Origin: Bacteroidota bacterium
GTDB taxonomy: Bacteria > Bacteroidota > Bacteroidia > Bacteroidales > WCHB1-69
Direction of reading: 5' to 3'
Length of the DNA stretch: 64,000 nucleotides
NCBI GenBank assembly: GCA_029570835.1
Contig: JAKPTX010000140.1
Coordinates: forward strand, 1 to 64,000
Shown piece after piece: positions 42,761-52,227 of the stretch; the stretch's first letter is position 1, and each line of letters starts with the position of its first letter. A program made the translations under genes and the position numbers. The notes beneath the pieces are model-generated. The model was not told the DNA's origin, searched no databases, and was given only the letters and a program-made list of their open reading frames with translations.

Positions 42761-44566
42761 ATGATGAAACACAAAAATCCATTCTGGGAAGAATTAAGTC
42801 TATTACTCAAAACACTACCATCCAAACCGGGCGTGTATCGCTTTTTGGATGAGCAGGGAAGGATTATCTATATCGGGAAAGCTAAAAATCTCAAAAAACG
42901 GGTCAGCTCCTACTTTACCAAGGTACACAATACCGGCAAGTTAAAGGTGCTGGTTACCCGAATTGCCGATATCAAAACAATTATCGTGGACAATGAATGG
43001 GAGGCACTTTTACTTGAAAACTCCATGATCAAAGAGCATCGTCCACGGTACAATGTGATGCTCAAGGATGACAAGACCTACCCCTGGATTGCGATCTCGA
43101 AAGAGCCATTTCCACGAATCTATTACACCCGGGAACCGAACTGGGAGAACAATTTAATCTTCGGTCCCTACCCTTCCATCAGATATATGCACACCCTGCT
43201 GGATACACTTTTTGAAGTGTTTCCTTTCAGAAGTTGTAAAACCCTTTCCAAAAACTCGCGTCCTTGCTTGCAATACCACATTAAACGATGCGCGGCACCT
43301 TGTGCCGGACTGATCAGCGAGGAGGAGTATCAGGAAAATATCGATAAAGCCATAGCAATCATAAAAGGGAAAAATCATGCTGTCATCAAGTTGCTCAAAG
43401 AGGAGATGATGCAATTTGCCGAGGCGTGGGAATTTGAAAAAGCACAGGCTATTAAGGAAAGAATTGAAATTTTGGAGACCTACATCGGCAAATCTGTGGT
43501 GGTCAATCCCAACATCACAGATTGCGATGTGTTCACTATCCACAAAGAGGAGGAGCTGGCTTATATCAACTTTATGAGAATTGTGGAGGGATCAATTGTG
43601 CACAGCTATACATTGGAATATCACAAAGCGATTGACAACAGCGTTGAAGAGCTGCTCCTGATGGGGATTGTAGAAGTTGAAAAGCGGAGCGGACAACTCT
43701 CTCCGGAAATCATCCTTCCCTTTGATCCCCAAATTGAAACGGATCTGTTCAAATTCACCGTACCCCAAAGAGGAGACAAGAAAAAGTTGTTGGAACTGAG
43801 TGAAAAAAATCTAAAATTTTACATTTTAGAGCAAAAGAAAAAAGCTGCTTTGGTGGATCCTGAAAAGAATCAAAAGCGAATTCTGGAAACAGTCCGCAAA
43901 GATCTGGGAATGAGCAATCCTCCCGTACGAATTGAGTGTTTCGACAACTCCAACACCGGAGGTGCTGAGCCGGTATCCGCAATGGTTTGCTTCATTAACG
44001 GGAAACCTGCAAAAAAGGAGTACCGTCACTTTTTGATCAAGAGTGTGGAAGGTGCGGATGATTTCGCCACCATGAAAGAGGTGATTGAGCGACGTTATAA
44101 ACGAGTATTGGAGGAGCAATTGCCCCTTCCTGACCTCATCATTGTTGACGGAGGAAAAGGACAACTTCATGCTGCACAGCATGCATTACAAGAACTCGGG
44201 ATAGATCAGAAAGTAATGCTGATTGCCATAGCTGAGCGTCTGGAGGAGATTTATCGTGTTGGGGAACCTATTCCCTTATACATCAACAAGAAATCGGAGA
44301 CACAGCGATTGATCCAGCAGATCCGGGATGAAGTACACCGCTTTGCCATTACTCACCATCGCAAGCGCAGAGCCAAAAAGAGTATCGGTTCCGAACTGGA
44401 TCAAATTCCCGGTATTGGACCCAAGAGTAAGGAAAAACTGCTCGCTCATTTCAAGAGTATGAAAAGGATTGCCAATGCGCCATGGGAGGAGTGGGTGGAA
44501 CAGATTGGTCCCTCCAAATCTTTAATTCTAAAAAAATATTTCAAAAACAAAAACAAAGCAGAGTGA
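42761..44566 (+). CDS. uvrC: Excinuclease ABC subunit C
   Basis: 601 aa; SKPGVYRFLDEQGRIIYIGKAKNLKKRVSSYF GIY-YIG domain; IECFDNSNTGG; C-terminal HhH. Confidence 0.97.
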   Translation: MMKHKNPFWEELSLLLKTLPSKPGVYRFLDEQGRIIYIGKAKNLKKRVSSYFTKVHNTGKLKVLVTRIADIKTIIVDNEWEALLLENSMIKEHRPRYNVMLKDDKTYPWIAISKEPFPRIYYTREPNWENNLIFGPYPSIRYMHTLLDTLFEVFPFRSCKTLSKNSRPCLQYHIKRCAAPCAGLISEEEYQENIDKAIAIIKGKNHAVIKLLKEEMMQFAEAWEFEKAQAIKERIEILETYIGKSVVVNPNITDCDVFTIHKEEELAYINFMRIVEGSIVHSYTLEYHKAIDNSVEELLLMGIVEVEKRSGQLSPEIILPFDPQIETDLFKFTVPQRGDKKKLLELSEKNLKFYILEQKKKAALVDPEKNQKRILETVRKDLGMSNPPVRIECFDNSNTGGAEPVSAMVCFINGKPAKKEYRHFLIKSVEGADDFATMKEVIERRYKRVLEEQLPLPDLIIVDGGKGQLHAAQHALQELGIDQKVMLIAIAERLEEIYRVGEPIPLYINKKSETQRLIQQIRDEVHRFAITHHRKRRAKKSIGSELDQIPGIGPKSKEKLLAHFKSMKRIANAPWEEWVEQIGPSKSLILKKYFKNKNKAE

Positions 44567-44582
44567 AAATCCTAATTTTCAG

Positions 44583-44590
44583 TATCTTTG
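44583..44590 (+). promoter_or_regulatory. Candidate -7 box TATCTTTG for the downstream nucleoside kinase
   Basis: TAnnTTTG match upstream of 44616. Confidence 0.5.
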
Positions 44591-44615
44591 CCATCGTAAA
44601 AAAACACAATTTAAC

Positions 44616-46277
44616 ATGACCATTGACTTATTTTGCCGAAACATCAAACAGTTTCTAACCGTTCCTTATGGAGCTACCTTAGCTGAAATCATCAAACAGC
44701 ATAATATTGAGCAGGAGTTCCCTTTTTTGGGTGGATTAGTGAACAACAATATCAAATCACTGAGTTATCGTGTCCACAAACCTTGTACCATTCAATTCTT
44801 TGATATACGAAGTAGCTACGGTATCAACATGTATACACGTTCCCTTTACTTTGTTCTCTATAAGGCAGTTCGCGACCTCTACCCTACCGTTACTTTGAAT
44901 ATTTTACACTCTATTTCAGGAGGAAAATATTGCGAATTAGAAAACAGCGATTTCTCTGTAAATCAATCAGTTGTAGAGAAAATTCAGGCAAGAATGCAGG
45001 AGATTATCGATGCTGATCTTCCTTTTATTCGGGAAAGAATACTTTCAGAAAAAGCATTTTCAGATCTCAAATCGAAGCAGAATGGTGACACAAATGAAAA
45101 TGAAATTTTTGTTGACAGAAACAAGTTTTATACCAGCATATATCACCTGGATGATACCATCAATTATTATTACGATCACCTCCTACCCTCCACAGGTTTT
45201 CTTACCATATTTCGATTGGAACCTTACGAAAACGGAGTACTATTAAAGCTCCCTTCTCCCAAAGACGGAAAGAGTATCGCCAGAACACGTGAGATGCCCA
45301 AACTGTTCTCGGTATATAAGCAATTCAAAAGTTGGGGAAAGAAGATAGGGGTGCCCTACATCAGTGACCTGAATCGAGTAGTAGCCAACAAAGGAATTGG
45401 GAACCTGATATTGACCACAGAGGCTCTACATGAAAAGATTTGGGCTAATACGGCAGATGAAATCCAAAGACTCGAAAAAAAGATGGTACTGATTAGCGGT
45501 CCCTCCAGTTCCGGGAAAACCACCTCTTGTCGCCGTTTATCCGTACAACTCAGCGTATTGGGATACCATCCCGTTCAAATTTCCGTGGATGACTTTTTTG
45601 TAGAGCGTGCTGAAACCCCTTTAGATGAAAAGGGTCATTACGATTTTGAAGCATTGGAAGCAATCGATCTTCCTCTTTTTAACAAAACTTTGGTGCGTTT
45701 GCTTCAAGGTGAAGAGGTAGAGATTCCCAGATTTAACTTCAGTACAGGAAGTAAAGAGTGGCATGGGGACACCATCCAACTGCAAGAAAACTCCATCATG
45801 ATCATTGAAGGGATTCACTGCTTAAATCCTAAATTGACTCAATCGATTGATGATTCCATGAAGTACAAAATCTTTGTTTCTGCTTTAACCTCACTTTCTA
45901 TCGACAAAATGAACCCCATTCCAACCACAGATAACCGGTTGATTCGCAGGATTATTCGCGATTACAATTACCGTGGCTACAGTGCCAGAGAAACGATCAA
46001 ACGGTGGGCAAGTGTTCGCAGGGGTGAAGAAAGAAATATCTTCCCATACCAGGAAGAGGCGGATATGATGTTTAACACCTCACTCATTTATGAGTTGGGA
46101 GTATTAAAACCTTACGCTTTACCGATTCTGATGGAAGTTCCCGAAGTTGCTCCTGAATACGCAGAAGCGGCTCGTTTACTCAAGTTTCTATCCTATTTTA
46201 CACCCATCCCGGAAGAAGATATCCCCGGAACATCAATTTTGAGAGAGTTTGTGGGAGGAAGCAAATTTCATTACTAA
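44616..46277 (+). CDS. Uridine kinase-family nucleoside kinase with N-terminal TGS/ThrRS-like domains
   Basis: 553 aa; N-terminal TGS-like and YGINMYTRSLYFVL...HSISGGKYCEL; P-loop LISGPSSSGKTTSCRRLSVQL; DDFFVERAETPLDEKG. Confidence 0.88.
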   Translation: MTIDLFCRNIKQFLTVPYGATLAEIIKQHNIEQEFPFLGGLVNNNIKSLSYRVHKPCTIQFFDIRSSYGINMYTRSLYFVLYKAVRDLYPTVTLNILHSISGGKYCELENSDFSVNQSVVEKIQARMQEIIDADLPFIRERILSEKAFSDLKSKQNGDTNENEIFVDRNKFYTSIYHLDDTINYYYDHLLPSTGFLTIFRLEPYENGVLLKLPSPKDGKSIARTREMPKLFSVYKQFKSWGKKIGVPYISDLNRVVANKGIGNLILTTEALHEKIWANTADEIQRLEKKMVLISGPSSSGKTTSCRRLSVQLSVLGYHPVQISVDDFFVERAETPLDEKGHYDFEALEAIDLPLFNKTLVRLLQGEEVEIPRFNFSTGSKEWHGDTIQLQENSIMIIEGIHCLNPKLTQSIDDSMKYKIFVSALTSLSIDKMNPIPTTDNRLIRRIIRDYNYRGYSARETIKRWASVRRGEERNIFPYQEEADMMFNTSLIYELGVLKPYALPILMEVPEVAPEYAEAARLLKFLSYFTPIPEEDIPGTSILREFVGGSKFHY

Positions 46278-46289
46278 AAAACAAAAAAC

Positions 46290-46320
46290 GCTTCTCTAAA
46301 AGTTTAAAGAAGCACTTTTT
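46290..46320 (+). terminator. Rho-independent terminator after the nucleoside kinase
   Basis: cGCTTCTctaaaagtttaaAGAAGCactttttg hairpin plus T run. Confidence 0.65.
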
Positions 46321-46325
46321 GTTTG

Positions 46326-46399
46326 TGGCGGGAACGAGAGTTGAACTCGTGACCTCCGGGTTATGAATCCGACGCTCTAACCAACTGAGCTACCCCGCC
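46326..46399 (-). tRNA. tRNA-Met (anticodon CAT; elongator type likely), no encoded CCA
   Basis: Minus strand GGCGGGGTAGCTCAGTTGGTTAGAGCGTCGGATTCATAACCCGGAGGTCACGAGTTCAACTCTCGTTCCCGCCA folds to a cloverleaf; CAT at 46363-46365 on + as atg. Confidence 0.93.
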
Positions 46400-46513
46400 T
46401 TAAAAACAAGGGTGCAAAATTACGAATAATTTTTGAAATTGATGAAAGAAAAAATATATTTTTAAAACCTCTGTATAACCAACAGATTATCAATATTTTT
46501 CATCCTATTTTTA

Positions 46514-48025
46514 CTACTCATAAACCATTCTGCTGAGGATATAAACAGTTCTTTTATTTTTTCTACGGTCCATTTTATCGCGTAAAATTTGAGTTCCGGA
46601 GAGCAAAAAGGTATTGTTGTACCAGGATTCCATCCTCATCTTACTGTTTGCATCCAGAACATACCCTTTTCGGAAAGGGAACCAGTTTTCACTCAATAAC
46701 GGCTCTAAAACATATTGATTATGGACCAATGTAGAGGTAAATGTGTTGCCATACAGATAGTAAATATATCCATTATTATCTTCATCAATATGGAGTTTAA
46801 CTTTACCCTCTAATGTTTGGGTCAACATATTGCTCAAAGGCAACAAATGATCCCACAACAGATGCCCATCAGCATCAAAAGTGGTTACATACGCATTCAA
46901 GAAACGAAATCCGACAAACATCTGTACCGGTGTGGTCATATAATATCCACCCGGCATGTACGTATTTTGGTACTGTGTTTGGTATTCCGGATAAAAAAGT
47001 TCCGTTACCAAACCATATTGTTGCTCATTATGAAACAGATTGCTCACCACCAACTGCAAATTTAGATTTACATCTTTTATTTTAACTGAATCAGCCTGCA
47101 ACGATCTATAATTGAAAAAATTAGGATATCCCATGCTCCCATTTTTATAGACCAAAGTGTAAACTCCTGTATGATAGGGTGATACCTTTTGATCCACCTC
47201 TTGATAATAGGTCCCGACAATCAAATAGGTTCGCGGTGCCGTTTTAATCATTCTTGCAGATTGATACCGATACTCTTCAAATTGTGGAAAAGGTTCTGTT
47301 TTTTTGATATTCCCATAAGCATCAAATAGTTGCATTTGATACTGCCATCTATTTGTTTTTTGTTTTTTAAAATAAAGGGGGGAGCACAGATAGAGCTCTG
47401 CAGCCGCTTCATCTGTGTAGAGGAACTCCGGTTGCTCTTCTCCCAATTCTACAGTTTGAGAAACCTCTCCGGTATAGAGATTTTCAAAGCGACAGGCACA
47501 TTTTTTTTGATCATTCCCAAAAAGTATCAATTGATTCTCAAGCACTGAAATTTGGTAGATCTCCTGCAGTAGCGGTTCCACTGCTCTAAAGTTTGGAGAG
47601 GCATTCCGAATCGATTCCTGGTCCTTACCACCCCACATAATCACCCACTTTTGATTGATTCGCTTCTGACCATTCCCAAATAGGATATAAAAATGATCTG
47701 CCGTGGAGTGCGACAATTTCGGTTCCATCTGAAGCGCCAAACTAAAGGTTAACGCTCTAATTTTCACCAGATTAGTATCATAAAAAGTAAGATCCCACAA
47801 TGTAGAATCTTTGGTATGCGATTTAATCTGTTTGATTAACAAAACGCCTCTTTCACCCAATGTAAGATGAAAGTGATTTTTTTCCGATTTTGTAATCGGA
47901 AACTCCAGTTTTATAGGGTTTTGGGGTGCGTTTTGAGCAGATAGAGAAATAGTCAATAGGAGGCACACTGTGAACAGCATGCCCCATACTACAACTATTT
48001 TCCATCTGTTCTTACATACCGCCAT
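46514..48025 (-). CDS. Hypothetical secreted/membrane-anchored protein
   Basis: 503 aa; N-terminal hydrophobic segment; ORF overlaps fabG by 14 bp; no family recognised. Confidence 0.7.
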   Translation of the reverse strand: MAVCKNRWKIVVVWGMLFTVCLLLTISLSAQNAPQNPIKLEFPITKSEKNHFHLTLGERGVLLIKQIKSHTKDSTLWDLTFYDTNLVKIRALTFSLALQMEPKLSHSTADHFYILFGNGQKRINQKWVIMWGGKDQESIRNASPNFRAVEPLLQEIYQISVLENQLILFGNDQKKCACRFENLYTGEVSQTVELGEEQPEFLYTDEAAAELYLCSPLYFKKQKTNRWQYQMQLFDAYGNIKKTEPFPQFEEYRYQSARMIKTAPRTYLIVGTYYQEVDQKVSPYHTGVYTLVYKNGSMGYPNFFNYRSLQADSVKIKDVNLNLQLVVSNLFHNEQQYGLVTELFYPEYQTQYQNTYMPGGYYMTTPVQMFVGFRFLNAYVTTFDADGHLLWDHLLPLSNMLTQTLEGKVKLHIDEDNNGYIYYLYGNTFTSTLVHNQYVLEPLLSENWFPFRKGYVLDANSKMRMESWYNNTFLLSGTQILRDKMDRRKNKRTVYILSRMVYE

Positions 48026-48755
48026 CGCAAACGATCACTTGTCCGGTTATATAACTAGATAGATCGGATGCCAAATAAAGCGCTGTATTCGCAATATCCT
48101 GAGGTGTTCCGGGTCTTCTCAAGGAGATGGTTTTGAGATAAGCTTCTCTCACCTCTTGAGATAATACCTGAGTCATCTCCGTTTCGATAAATCCGGGAGC
48201 AATCACATTACATCTTATATTGCGGCTTCCCAACTCACGGGCTACCGATTTGCTCAATCCAATCACTGCAGCTTTTGAAGCAGAGTAGTTAACTTGTCCT
48301 GCGTTACCGGTAATTCCAACAACAGATCCCATATTGATGATGGAGCCAAAACGCTGTTTCAACATCACGGATTGGATAGCTTTAGTGTGATTAAATATTG
48401 ATTTTACATTCACATTCATCACCATATCCCAATCTTCCTCTTTCATTCTCATCAACAAAGTATCTCTTGTGATTCCGGCGTTATTAACCAAAATATCGAT
48501 TCTGCCAAAACGTTCTACCGCCTTTTTAATTGCTTCCTCTGTTTGATCCAGTTTAGAAACATCATATGCTAAAAATAAAGCTTCTACTCCCATTCCCTCA
48601 ACATCCTTTACCAATTGGAGAATAGCTTCATTTTCTTTCAAGTCGGTAATAATAACATTTGCTCCTTGCTCAGCAAAAGTAAGCACGATCTGTTTCCCAA
48701 TTCCTCTACCGCCTCCTGTAATCATAGCGGTTTTCCCTAATAATAATTTGCTCAT
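48012..48755 (-). CDS. fabG: 3-oxoacyl-[acyl-carrier-protein] reductase
   Basis: 247 aa; AMITGGGRGIGKQIVLTFAEQGANV, NNAGITRDTLLMRM, YSASKAAVIGLSKS. Confidence 0.95.
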   Translation of the reverse strand: MSKLLLGKTAMITGGGRGIGKQIVLTFAEQGANVIITDLKENEAILQLVKDVEGMGVEALFLAYDVSKLDQTEEAIKKAVERFGRIDILVNNAGITRDTLLMRMKEEDWDMVMNVNVKSIFNHTKAIQSVMLKQRFGSIINMGSVVGITGNAGQVNYSASKAAVIGLSKSVARELGSRNIRCNVIAPGFIETEMTQVLSQEVREAYLKTISLRRPGTPQDIANTALYLASDLSSYITGQVIVCDGGM

Positions 48756-48792
48756 AATTCAAAATTTAGTTGTTAGTTATTATTTATTCATT

Positions 48793-49725
48793 TTAACGTA
48801 ATAATCGGTCAAAAATTATTTTATACTCCGTTGATGCCGTTCCAATCCAGGAACCAAAACAGGGATCACCGGTCAAACTCTTAATATTGGAGTGGATCAA
48901 CGGTGGATATCCCAGTGGGTTATCTCCAAAGTAGAGTGGAATCGTTACGCTGTTTAAAAACTGATATGATGCTTCATCAATAGCTGATGCTCTCACATAA
49001 ATAGTATCTCCATACTGACAAACAGGACGAAAATACTCCCAACCTTCCGCCTCCGGGATATTTGACGGCTTAAACCAAGGTGAAGTCCCAAAGCGATAGA
49101 GATACAGATTCATATCAGTACCGGGAAACGTAACATCATCAAGAGCCATAGGCATGGAGGTAATCCAAGTACGATCGCAATATAAATCATTGGCGAATTT
49201 TTGTCTAAAAAAAGAGTAGTTTCTCACGGTGGGATCATCTTTCCATGTAACATAAACTCTACCTATTGAATCGTTATTAAAGCCTTCCAAAGGATCTATT
49301 CGCAATGTATCCAATTGAAAGGGTTGCAATATTGAAGTCGTAGCAACATACTTTTGTCCTTTCCATTCAATTTGTAATTCATATTGTGTATTGGCTTCTC
49401 CTTTCAAAACAGATCCTTGATAAAACCAATACAAGGGCGCTTCATCGCTTTGCACGAGCTGAAGCGTATCGGTTTGCCCCCCCCCATTTTTTATTATTAC
49501 TAAAGCATCCTGAATAATTACCTGTTCCAACAGATTATCCAACTGAATATCAGCAAGATAAGGCAAAGTCTTATAAAGACTCACCTCTGCGTACTCTCCC
49601 AACTCAATAAACCCCTCCACAACAACTCCCTCTTTATATTCAGGCAAGGCAACATCGATTTCTGTTTCACACGCATAAAAGAGAGACAGTAGAAGAACAA
49701 TCAATAAGTTAAATCTGTTTTTCAT
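48793..49725 (-). CDS. DUF4249-like lipoprotein
   Basis: 310 aa; lipobox LLSLFYAC; VVEGFIELGEYAEVSLYKTLPY; coupled to a TonB receptor; contains a G9 tract. Confidence 0.75.
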   Translation of the reverse strand: MKNRFNLLIVLLLSLFYACETEIDVALPEYKEGVVVEGFIELGEYAEVSLYKTLPYLADIQLDNLLEQVIIQDALVIIKNGGGQTDTLQLVQSDEAPLYWFYQGSVLKGEANTQYELQIEWKGQKYVATTSILQPFQLDTLRIDPLEGFNNDSIGRVYVTWKDDPTVRNYSFFRQKFANDLYCDRTWITSMPMALDDVTFPGTDMNLYLYRFGTSPWFKPSNIPEAEGWEYFRPVCQYGDTIYVRASAIDEASYQFLNSVTIPLYFGDNPLGYPPLIHSNIKSLTGDPCFGSWIGTASTEYKIIFDRLLR

Positions 49726-52106
49726 GGCTTAATTTTAAAATTCCAGGTTATTGATGGGATGATCGGGAAAAGGCTCACCTTATAAGCCTTAGTTGCAATT
49801 TGTTGGTCGGTGGTCATAGAAGAGTCAAAGTAAATATAGAAAGGATTTTTGCGATTATAAAGGTTATAGATAGAGAAATTGAGACCGGACTCAAATTTTC
49901 TTCTTTTCAAAAACTGCCAATTAACGGAAAGATCCAAACGATGATAGGCCGGCATTCGGTATGCATTGCGGTCGCTATACTCTGTCATCAGAGTTCCGTT
50001 GTAGAAATAGTAACTCACAGGAATTGTCATACTATTACCGGAAGCATAGACCCAAACCAAAGAAACCGTTATGATTTGTGGAATTACTTCATAATTCAGA
50101 TTGATTGAAACATCATGTCTACGATCATACTTCGCATAAAACCAAGCTCCATCATTCAGGTCATCAAATTGTCTTTTGGTATAAGAAAGTGTATAGCCTA
50201 TAAACCCATGTAATTTTCCTGTCGTTTTGGCAACATAGAACTCTACACCATACGATTTCCCCCTTCCGAAGGTGTACAATTGATCTTGATCTTGCATCAT
50301 ACTTGCCACATCCATCCCTTCTTTATACTCAACTAAATTATTCATCAATTTATAATATCCATCGATGTAAGTTTCTATACTATTATCTTTAAAGTTTTTA
50401 AACAATCCCAACGAAAAATGATGTCCTTGTTGAGGTTTAATAAACTCTGTTGACGGCACCCATACATCGGTTGGCAAGGTAATGGAAGCCATTGAGACCT
50501 GATGTAAAGGTTGATAATTGAGGGTATAAGAGAGTTTGATTGAAGCAGATTTACTGATCATCCAACGAGTAGATACTCGAGGTTCCCAGTAGGTGTAATG
50601 AAATATGGGTTCTCCCAATTTGTAGATCAGAGAGTCAGTGAGTTTTTGCTCATCATCAAAAACATAACGGGTAAAGGGACCTACATGTTGAAAAAATGTA
50701 TATCTCAAGCCGCCATTCAATGTTAACCAATCTGTTATTTTCCACTCCTCCTGAATGTAGAAGGCGAGTTCATTGGCGTAGAAAGGAGGAGAATCGGGTA
50801 TGTCGATTCTATTTTCCATTTCATCAGATTCAAACACAGTAGGACGGAAAGTATGAAAAGTGTATTGCACTCCCCCTCTCAAGTAATGTTTCGAGTTAGG
50901 TAAATAGGAGAGTTCACTTTTAAGAGTATAGTCTCTTACTCCTGAATTGATTCCAAAACTGGAATTCCCCTGATCCAGGGAAGTTCCAAAATCATAATCA
51001 CTCAATATCAGCGAAGTATTCAAAAAGAATTGAGGAGAAATAATCCAGTTCCATCGGGTAGAGATTGCTCCATTACTCCACTTAAAAATCGCGGACATAT
51101 CCTGATTTTTAGACTTAAATCCATAAGAATCATTACCATAATAAGCCCCCACATAGATTCTATGTTTATCATTAATGATCCAATTCATTTTCCCATTTAA
51201 GTCATAAAAGAAGAACTTTACTCCTTTCATTGGAGAATCTTTGGGCAAAAAAGGTTGAATAAGATAATCAATATAAGTTCTTCTGGCACTAACAATAAAG
51301 GAGGCTTTATTCTTTTTGATAGGTCCCTGCACTGTCAGCCTGGAAAAAATCAATCCTATTCCTCCATCAATCTCATATTTTTTCAGATTTCCCTCTTTTT
51401 GAGTTACATCCAGGATTGAGGAGAGTCTTCCCCCATATTGAGCCGGAATCCCCGACTTATGGATCTCCACTCCTTTAACTGCATCCGCGTTAAAAATGGA
51501 GAAAAAGCCGAAAAGGTGTCCTGCGTTATAAATAGGTGCATCATCAAGAAGTATCAGATTTTGATCCGCATTACCCCCTCTTACATAGAAGCCGGTATTT
51601 CCTTCCGATCCGGATTGGATTCCCGGAAGCAGTTGGATCGATTTCAAGATATCCACTTCACCCATCAAGGCCGGCATGCTTTTGATTGTCTCAATCTTCA
51701 TCTCCATTCGCCCAACCTGGGCACTCTGCACGTTCTGATCCGGCCTTTTACCCATTATCTCCACCTCTTCCCCTCTGATTGATGTAGGAATTAACTCCAC
51801 ATCAAGTCTCAGATTACGATCCAAATAGATCAACGTATCAAAATCGGCATATCCCATATAGGAGATGGTCAAATTGTACCACTTTTTATTGACAGTTAGA
51901 GAATAGAAACCGGCAGAATTGGAAACCACACCCGATGTTTGATACGGTGCACCGGTATCCTTTGCAACCACGATAGCGCTCATTATAGATTCTCCACTGG
52001 ATTGGTCTCTAATCATCCCCGAAAGGGAATATTTCTGAGAAAAAAGATTACCCAAAGAGAAAAAAAATATACAAGTAACTAATACTGTGTGCTTTATAGA
52101 AAACAT
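49722..52106 (-). CDS. TonB-dependent receptor with carboxypeptidase-like regulatory domain (start moved to MFSIKHTVLV)
   Basis: GMIRDQSSGESIMSAIVVAKDTGAPYQT N-terminal domain; plug LLPGIQSGSEGNTGFYVRGGNADQNLILLDDAPIYNAGHLFGFFSIFNADAV. The ORF-track TTG start lies in a promoter-like CAAATATA at 52128-52135. Confidence 0.92.
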   Translation of the reverse strand: MFSIKHTVLVTCIFFFSLGNLFSQKYSLSGMIRDQSSGESIMSAIVVAKDTGAPYQTSGVVSNSAGFYSLTVNKKWYNLTISYMGYADFDTLIYLDRNLRLDVELIPTSIRGEEVEIMGKRPDQNVQSAQVGRMEMKIETIKSMPALMGEVDILKSIQLLPGIQSGSEGNTGFYVRGGNADQNLILLDDAPIYNAGHLFGFFSIFNADAVKGVEIHKSGIPAQYGGRLSSILDVTQKEGNLKKYEIDGGIGLIFSRLTVQGPIKKNKASFIVSARRTYIDYLIQPFLPKDSPMKGVKFFFYDLNGKMNWIINDKHRIYVGAYYGNDSYGFKSKNQDMSAIFKWSNGAISTRWNWIISPQFFLNTSLILSDYDFGTSLDQGNSSFGINSGVRDYTLKSELSYLPNSKHYLRGGVQYTFHTFRPTVFESDEMENRIDIPDSPPFYANELAFYIQEEWKITDWLTLNGGLRYTFFQHVGPFTRYVFDDEQKLTDSLIYKLGEPIFHYTYWEPRVSTRWMISKSASIKLSYTLNYQPLHQVSMASITLPTDVWVPSTEFIKPQQGHHFSLGLFKNFKDNSIETYIDGYYKLMNNLVEYKEGMDVASMMQDQDQLYTFGRGKSYGVEFYVAKTTGKLHGFIGYTLSYTKRQFDDLNDGAWFYAKYDRRHDVSINLNYEVIPQIITVSLVWVYASGNSMTIPVSYYFYNGTLMTEYSDRNAYRMPAYHRLDLSVNWQFLKRRKFESGLNFSIYNLYNRKNPFYIYFDSSMTTDQQIATKAYKVSLFPIIPSITWNFKIKP

Positions 52107-52205
52107 TATGCAGAATATATTAAGCGGCAAATATAATAAAAAATGTTAAAATAATTAAAAATGATATTTATTTAAAGTAGGGATGATAAGCTCCGAAAAA
52201 TAATG

Positions 52206-52213
52206 TAATTTTG
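52206..52213 (+). promoter_or_regulatory. Candidate -7 box TAATTTTG for pssA
   Basis: TAnnTTTG match 14 bp before the ATG. Confidence 0.5.
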
Positions 52214-52227
52214 CATAAAATTTTTCT

